From: Streptomyces sp. NRRL WC-3618
GTDB lineage: Bacteria > Actinomycetota > Actinomycetes > Streptomycetales > Streptomycetaceae
NCBI RefSeq assembly: GCF_001280005.1
Contig: NZ_LGDW01000116.1
Location: forward strand, 1 to 8,924
Direction of reading: 5' to 3'
Length of the DNA stretch: 8,924 bases
Shown: positions 6,911 to 8,924 of the stretch, piece after piece
How the letters are laid out: each line of letters opens with the position of its first letter
Position numbering within the stretch: the stretch's first letter is position 1
Notes under the pieces: generated by a model
The model's database searches: none
What the model was told of the DNA's origin: nothing
Seen by the model: the letters and a program-made list of their open reading frames with translations, nothing else
Made by a program: the position numbers and the translations under genes

Positions 6911-7660
6911 TCAGGCGGCGGGCTTGATCAGGTATCCGGCGCCGCGCCGGGTGTGGATCATCGGCTCGCGCCCGGCGTCGATCTTCCGCCGCAGGTAGGA
7001 GATGTACAGCTCGACGACGTTCGCCTGGCCGCCGAAGTCGTACGACCACACACGGTCGAGTATCTGCGCCTTGCTGAGCACGCGCCGCGGGTTACGCATC
7101 AGGAAGCGCAGCAGCTCGAACTCGGTCGCGGTGAGGTGGATGCCGTCCCCGGCCCGCGACACCTCGTGGCTGTCCTCGTCGAGGGTGAGGTCACCGACGA
7201 CCAGCACGGACTCGGACCGCCGGTCGGCGGCACCGGCGCGCCGGATCAGGCCGCGCAGCCGCGCCACGACCTCCTCGAGGCTGAACGGCTTGGTGACATA
7301 GTCGTCGCCACCGGCGGTGAGGCCGGCGATCCGGTCCTCGACGGCGTCCTTCGCCGTCAGGAACAGCACGGGCACATCGGGCAGCTCGCGCCGCAGCATG
7401 CCGAGGACGGCGAGGCCGTCCATGTCGGGCAGCATCATGTCGAGCACGACGGCGTCGGGCCGGAACTCGCGCGCCGTCTGCACCGCACCCGTTCCGTCAC
7501 CGGCGCTGCGTATCTGCCAGCCTTCGTAGCGAAGGGCCATGGAGAGCAGCTCGGTGATCGACAGCTCGTCGTCCACCACAAGCACACGGACGGGGCTCCC
7601 GTCCGGCCTCAGCAGTTCCGTACGCCCCTGGGGCGAGGTCGTGGTCATACCGGAAACCAT
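6911..7660 (-). CDS. OmpR/PhoB-family response regulator
   Basis: A 249-residue DNA-binding response regulator, full length for the family. Receiver domain (about 25-140): acidic pair D30/D31, phospho-acceptor D74 in VVLDMMLPDMDG, T102 in LTAKD, and K124 in YVTKPF. The winged-helix effector domain (about 150-247) shows LTATEFELLRFLMRNPRRVL, then VVELYISYLRRKID and the C-terminal hairpin HTRRGAGYLIKPA. It should be phosphorylated by the kinase encoded 11 nt downstream and bind direct-repeat DNA sites. The start at 7660 is preferred because GAGGG lies 7 nt before it; the in-frame ATG at 7648 has no ribosome site, and an upstream ATG at 7723 would run through the putative regulatory repeats. It is the first gene of the operon with the kinase, GT2-GtrA and GT39. 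Confidence 0.95.
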   Translation of the reverse strand: MVSGMTTTSPQGRTELLRPDGSPVRVLVVDDELSITELLSMALRYEGWQIRSAGDGTGAVQTAREFRPDAVVLDMMLPDMDGLAVLGMLRRELPDVPVLFLTAKDAVEDRIAGLTAGGDDYVTKPFSLEEVVARLRGLIRRAGAADRRSESVLVVGDLTLDEDSHEVSRAGDGIHLTATEFELLRFLMRNPRRVLSKAQILDRVWSYDFGGQANVVELYISYLRRKIDAGREPMIHTRRGAGYLIKPAA

Positions 7661-7667
7661 GTCGCTG

Positions 7668-7672
7668 CCCTC
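7668..7672 (-). promoter_or_regulatory. Ribosome binding site of the response regulator
   Basis: GAGGG on the minus strand ends 7 nt before the ATG at 7660. It decides between that start and the neighbouring in-frame ATG codons. Confidence 0.75.
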
Positions 7673-7683
7673 TGAGAACAGGC

Positions 7684-7719
7684 TTTCCTGAACCTGTGAT
7701 TTTCCTGAGAAACACACAA
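7684..7719 (-). promoter_or_regulatory. Candidate promoter and TCAGGAAA direct repeats upstream of the operon
   Basis: On the minus strand TCAGGAAA occurs at 7708-7701 and again at 7691-7684, start to start 17 bp; a related TTCTCAG lies at 7678-7672 and overlaps the ribosome site. A possible promoter is TTGTGT (7719-7714), a 17-bp spacer and CAGGTT (7696-7691), giving a leader of about 24 nt. One repeat lies in the spacer and the other begins at the -10. The hexamers are weak matches; autoregulation by the response regulator is an inference from the repeats. Confidence 0.38.
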
Positions 7720-7726
7720 GCACCTC

Positions 7727-7873
7727 TCAGGCAGCCCCTGGGAATCCCCTCCGGGAGACCGGAAAGGTCAGGGTGAGCCCACCGTCAAGAAAGAGCGAAC
7801 CCGATCCCAAGTCACGCACCCCACTCCCCTTACTCCCCTTCTCCTCCGCCGATTCGTCACCGCAGACCATCAT
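7727..7873 (-). CDS. Possible small ORF of 48 residues upstream of the response regulator
   Basis: An ATG-ATG pair (7873 and 7870) follows GAGGGGG, 2 nt before the first and 5 nt before the second ATG, a good ribosome site. The reading frame runs 48 codons to a TGA at 7729-7727. The product begins MMVCGDESAEEKG and ends LFLDGGLTLTFPVSRRG plus FPGAA; the N-terminal half is charged and Gly/Ser-rich, the C-terminal half more hydrophobic. I recognise no family. By my count about 71% of third positions are G or C, clearly lower than in the neighbouring genes, which argues against strong selection as a protein. It could be a real leader peptide, a gene remnant, or chance. Confidence 0.25.
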   Translation of the reverse strand: MMVCGDESAEEKGSKGSGVRDLGSGSLFLDGGLTLTFPVSRRGFPGAA

Positions 7874-7904
7874 CGCCCCCTCGCTGCATGACGTCCGTCC
7901 GAGC

Positions 7905-8789
7905 TCAGAACAACCCGTCCTGCACCCCCGCCGCCTCCTTGAACTCCCGCACGGGAACGGTCAGTCCCCCCTCCCCGACGGGCACCAGCCCCCACCCGGT
8001 CATCAGCCGTGTGTCCAGCACGACCACTCCGGCGCCCTGCTCCCCCTCGACCGCGAGATGCAGATCGGGCCCGGCCGCCGCCACCAGCTCGCCCCCGACG
8101 ACACCGCCCGCCACCAACTCGCTCACGGCACCGACAGCCGGCGCCAGCCCCGTCAGCCCGAACGCCCCGACATGGTCGACGACTTGGCAGGACGCCCGCT
8201 CCAGGGACTCGGGCCAGCCGCCCAGCCCCACCGCCCGAGCGTGCAGTTCCTCGACCTCGACGGCCCGCTCAGCCGCCGTCCCCGGCAGCGCTGCCCGCAC
8301 CGCCCGCTTGTCGGCGTACGGAATCCGGTCGGGGACCCCGAGCGCGGCGCGCAGCAACTCCTCCGTACGCCGCGCGGCCATCAGCGGGCCGACGCCCAGC
8401 CAGCTGAAGACGACGGCACCCTGTTCAAGCAGCCGCGCCGAGCCCCGCTCCAGCGCCGTGATGCCGACCTTGGTCATCCCGGGCCCGAACCACGCCAGAT
8501 ATACGTGATAGGGCCGCGGGTCGTCGGCGATCGTGTCGGCGGCGACCGAGTGCGCCCGGTCCAGCCGCGCGCACTCCTCGCACCGCGCCCCCGTACTCCG
8601 CCCCGACACTCCCGCCCGTATCGGACAGGCGTTTCCCCGCGCTCCCACACATGTCCGTACGCCCCCTTCCGTGACCCCGAAGGCCACCCTCTTCCCCCAG
8701 GTCAGCGCACTGTCGCGCCCACCGTCCCACCGCAGCACGGGACCATCCGCCGTCCACCGCAGCCCCGAACATCTCCACGCCTGTCCCAT
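7905..8789 (-). CDS. DUF2797-type protein with Cys cluster and GIY-YIG-like segment; predicted DNA-damage inducible
   Basis: A 294-residue soluble protein resembling the DUF2797 family, whose function is unknown. It begins with an aromatic-rich strand region (MGQAWRCSGLRW, 1-12), followed by four cysteines, C47, C55, C70 and C73, that could form a zinc site. A segment then reads HVYLAWFGPGMTKVGIT (95-111), followed by R115/R119 and LEQGA. The spacing of Y97, KVGIT, R119 and the helix with E143/E144 recalls the GIY-YIG nuclease fold (GIY strand, YIG strand, Arg, Glu). This is my inference. The ATG at 8789 is chosen because a damage-type promoter ends 8 bp upstream; a longer reading to an ATG at 8888 would contain that promoter and has no ribosome site. 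AAGGG abuts the ATG too closely to act as a normal ribosome site, which fits a leaderless mRNA. The stop is 244 bp before the response regulator gene. Confidence 0.85.
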   Translation of the reverse strand: MGQAWRCSGLRWTADGPVLRWDGGRDSALTWGKRVAFGVTEGGVRTCVGARGNACPIRAGVSGRSTGARCEECARLDRAHSVAADTIADDPRPYHVYLAWFGPGMTKVGITALERGSARLLEQGAVVFSWLGVGPLMAARRTEELLRAALGVPDRIPYADKRAVRAALPGTAAERAVEVEELHARAVGLGGWPESLERASCQVVDHVGAFGLTGLAPAVGAVSELVAGGVVGGELVAAAGPDLHLAVEGEQGAGVVVLDTRLMTGWGLVPVGEGGLTVPVREFKEAAGVQDGLF

Positions 8790-8797
8790 CCCTTGCG

Positions 8798-8820
8798 AGA
8801 GTACGGGGTACCACTGACAA
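8798..8820 (-). promoter_or_regulatory. RecA-NDp (PafBC-type) DNA-damage promoter of the DUF2797 gene
   Basis: The minus strand reads TTGTCAGTG (8820-8812), eight bases (8811-8804), then TACTCT (8803-8798). It matches in full the established actinobacterial RecA-independent damage promoter TTGTCRGTG-N8-TAN3T, which is activated by PafBC. The ATG at 8789 follows the -10 by 8 bp, so transcription would start at or within a base or two of the start codon. The perfect spacing and the position directly before a gene on the same strand make chance unlikely. Confidence 0.78.
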
Positions 8821-8924
8821 CGCCCCTTGCGACGACAAACCCCCAGCTCAGAGGCCCTACGGAGATCAGACGCGATCCGGAACGGCATCGGCGGCCGCGA
8901 CGGCGACGGCCGTACCCCTCACCC
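8821..8924. other. Right-end region without a recognised gene
   Basis: This 104-bp end lies upstream of the damage-type promoter. An in-frame extension of the DUF2797 gene reaches an ATG at 8888 but has no ribosome site, and no other coding or structural signal is evident. The next gene presumably lies outside the window. Confidence 0.5.

Larger units (their letters stand above)
7661..7904. other. Intergenic region between the DUF2797 gene and the response regulator
   Basis: This 244-bp gap holds the ribosome site, candidate promoter and repeats of the operon, and the possible small ORF. It also contains a pyrimidine-rich tract on the plus strand (about 7819-7848) with ACTCCCCTT repeated in tandem at 7823-7831 and 7832-7840. 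I see no convincing hairpin terminator for the DUF2797 gene, so readthrough into the operon is possible. Confidence 0.6.

Noticed and set aside
5640..6998. 452-codon plus-strand frame opposite the kinase
   Set aside because: It mirrors codons of the well-supported kinase and shows no motifs of its own.
6900..7049. Longer N-terminus for the kinase
   Set aside because: The extra frame overlaps the response regulator's DNA-binding domain in another frame and looks like Arg-rich shadow sequence.
7760..7788. TTGACG as a -35 box (7788-7783) for the operon
   Set aside because: No -10 of the form TANNNT follows at 16-19 bp, and the site falls within the possible small ORF.
8790..8888. Longer N-terminus for the DUF2797 protein
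   Set aside because: The damage-type promoter lies inside this stretch, no ribosome site precedes the ATG at 8888, and the family-like sequence starts at 8789.

Overview
The window looks like chromosomal DNA of a high-GC actinobacterium, most likely Streptomyces or a close relative. The base composition is very GC-rich, codon third positions are almost all G or C, and the gene content (DHA2 exporter, OmpR-type two-component system, GT2-GtrA plus GT39 pair, DUF2797 protein) is typical of that group. All supported genes lie on the minus strand, so reading from right to left gives their order of transcription.

Right end (7905-8820): a DUF2797-type protein with a four-cysteine cluster and a GIY-YIG-like segment. 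Directly upstream is an exact match to the actinobacterial RecA-independent DNA-damage promoter (TTGTCAGTG-N8-TACTCT), placed so that the mRNA would start at or next to the ATG. This fixes the start codon and suggests that a protein of unknown function belongs to the PafBC-type damage response. It is the most interesting observation here.

Middle (1499-7660): a four-gene operon of response regulator, sensor histidine kinase, GT2-GtrA fusion glycosyltransferase and large GT39 membrane glycosyltransferase. Gaps are 11 nt, 14 nt and a 4-nt ATGA overlap, and a strong hairpin terminator follows. The likely logic is that an envelope signal reaches the kinase, the regulator controls the operon, the GT2 enzyme charges a polyprenyl-phosphate with a sugar, the GtrA part helps it cross the membrane, and the GT39 enzyme transfers the sugar outside the cell. 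The kinase carries three short in-frame tandem repeats, one inside its ATP lid, and GT39 carries a glycine-rich region with a 36-bp tandem duplication. Between the operon and the DUF2797 gene lies a possible 48-codon small ORF and a set of TCAGGAAA repeats that may be regulator sites.

Left end (1-1434): a DHA2 (EmrB/QacA-like) drug exporter cut by the window edge. It has its own promoter, which appears to give a leaderless mRNA and is covered by two TAC-N3-GTA boxes 21 bp apart, a layout suited to a TetR-type repressor. No such repressor gene is present in the window.
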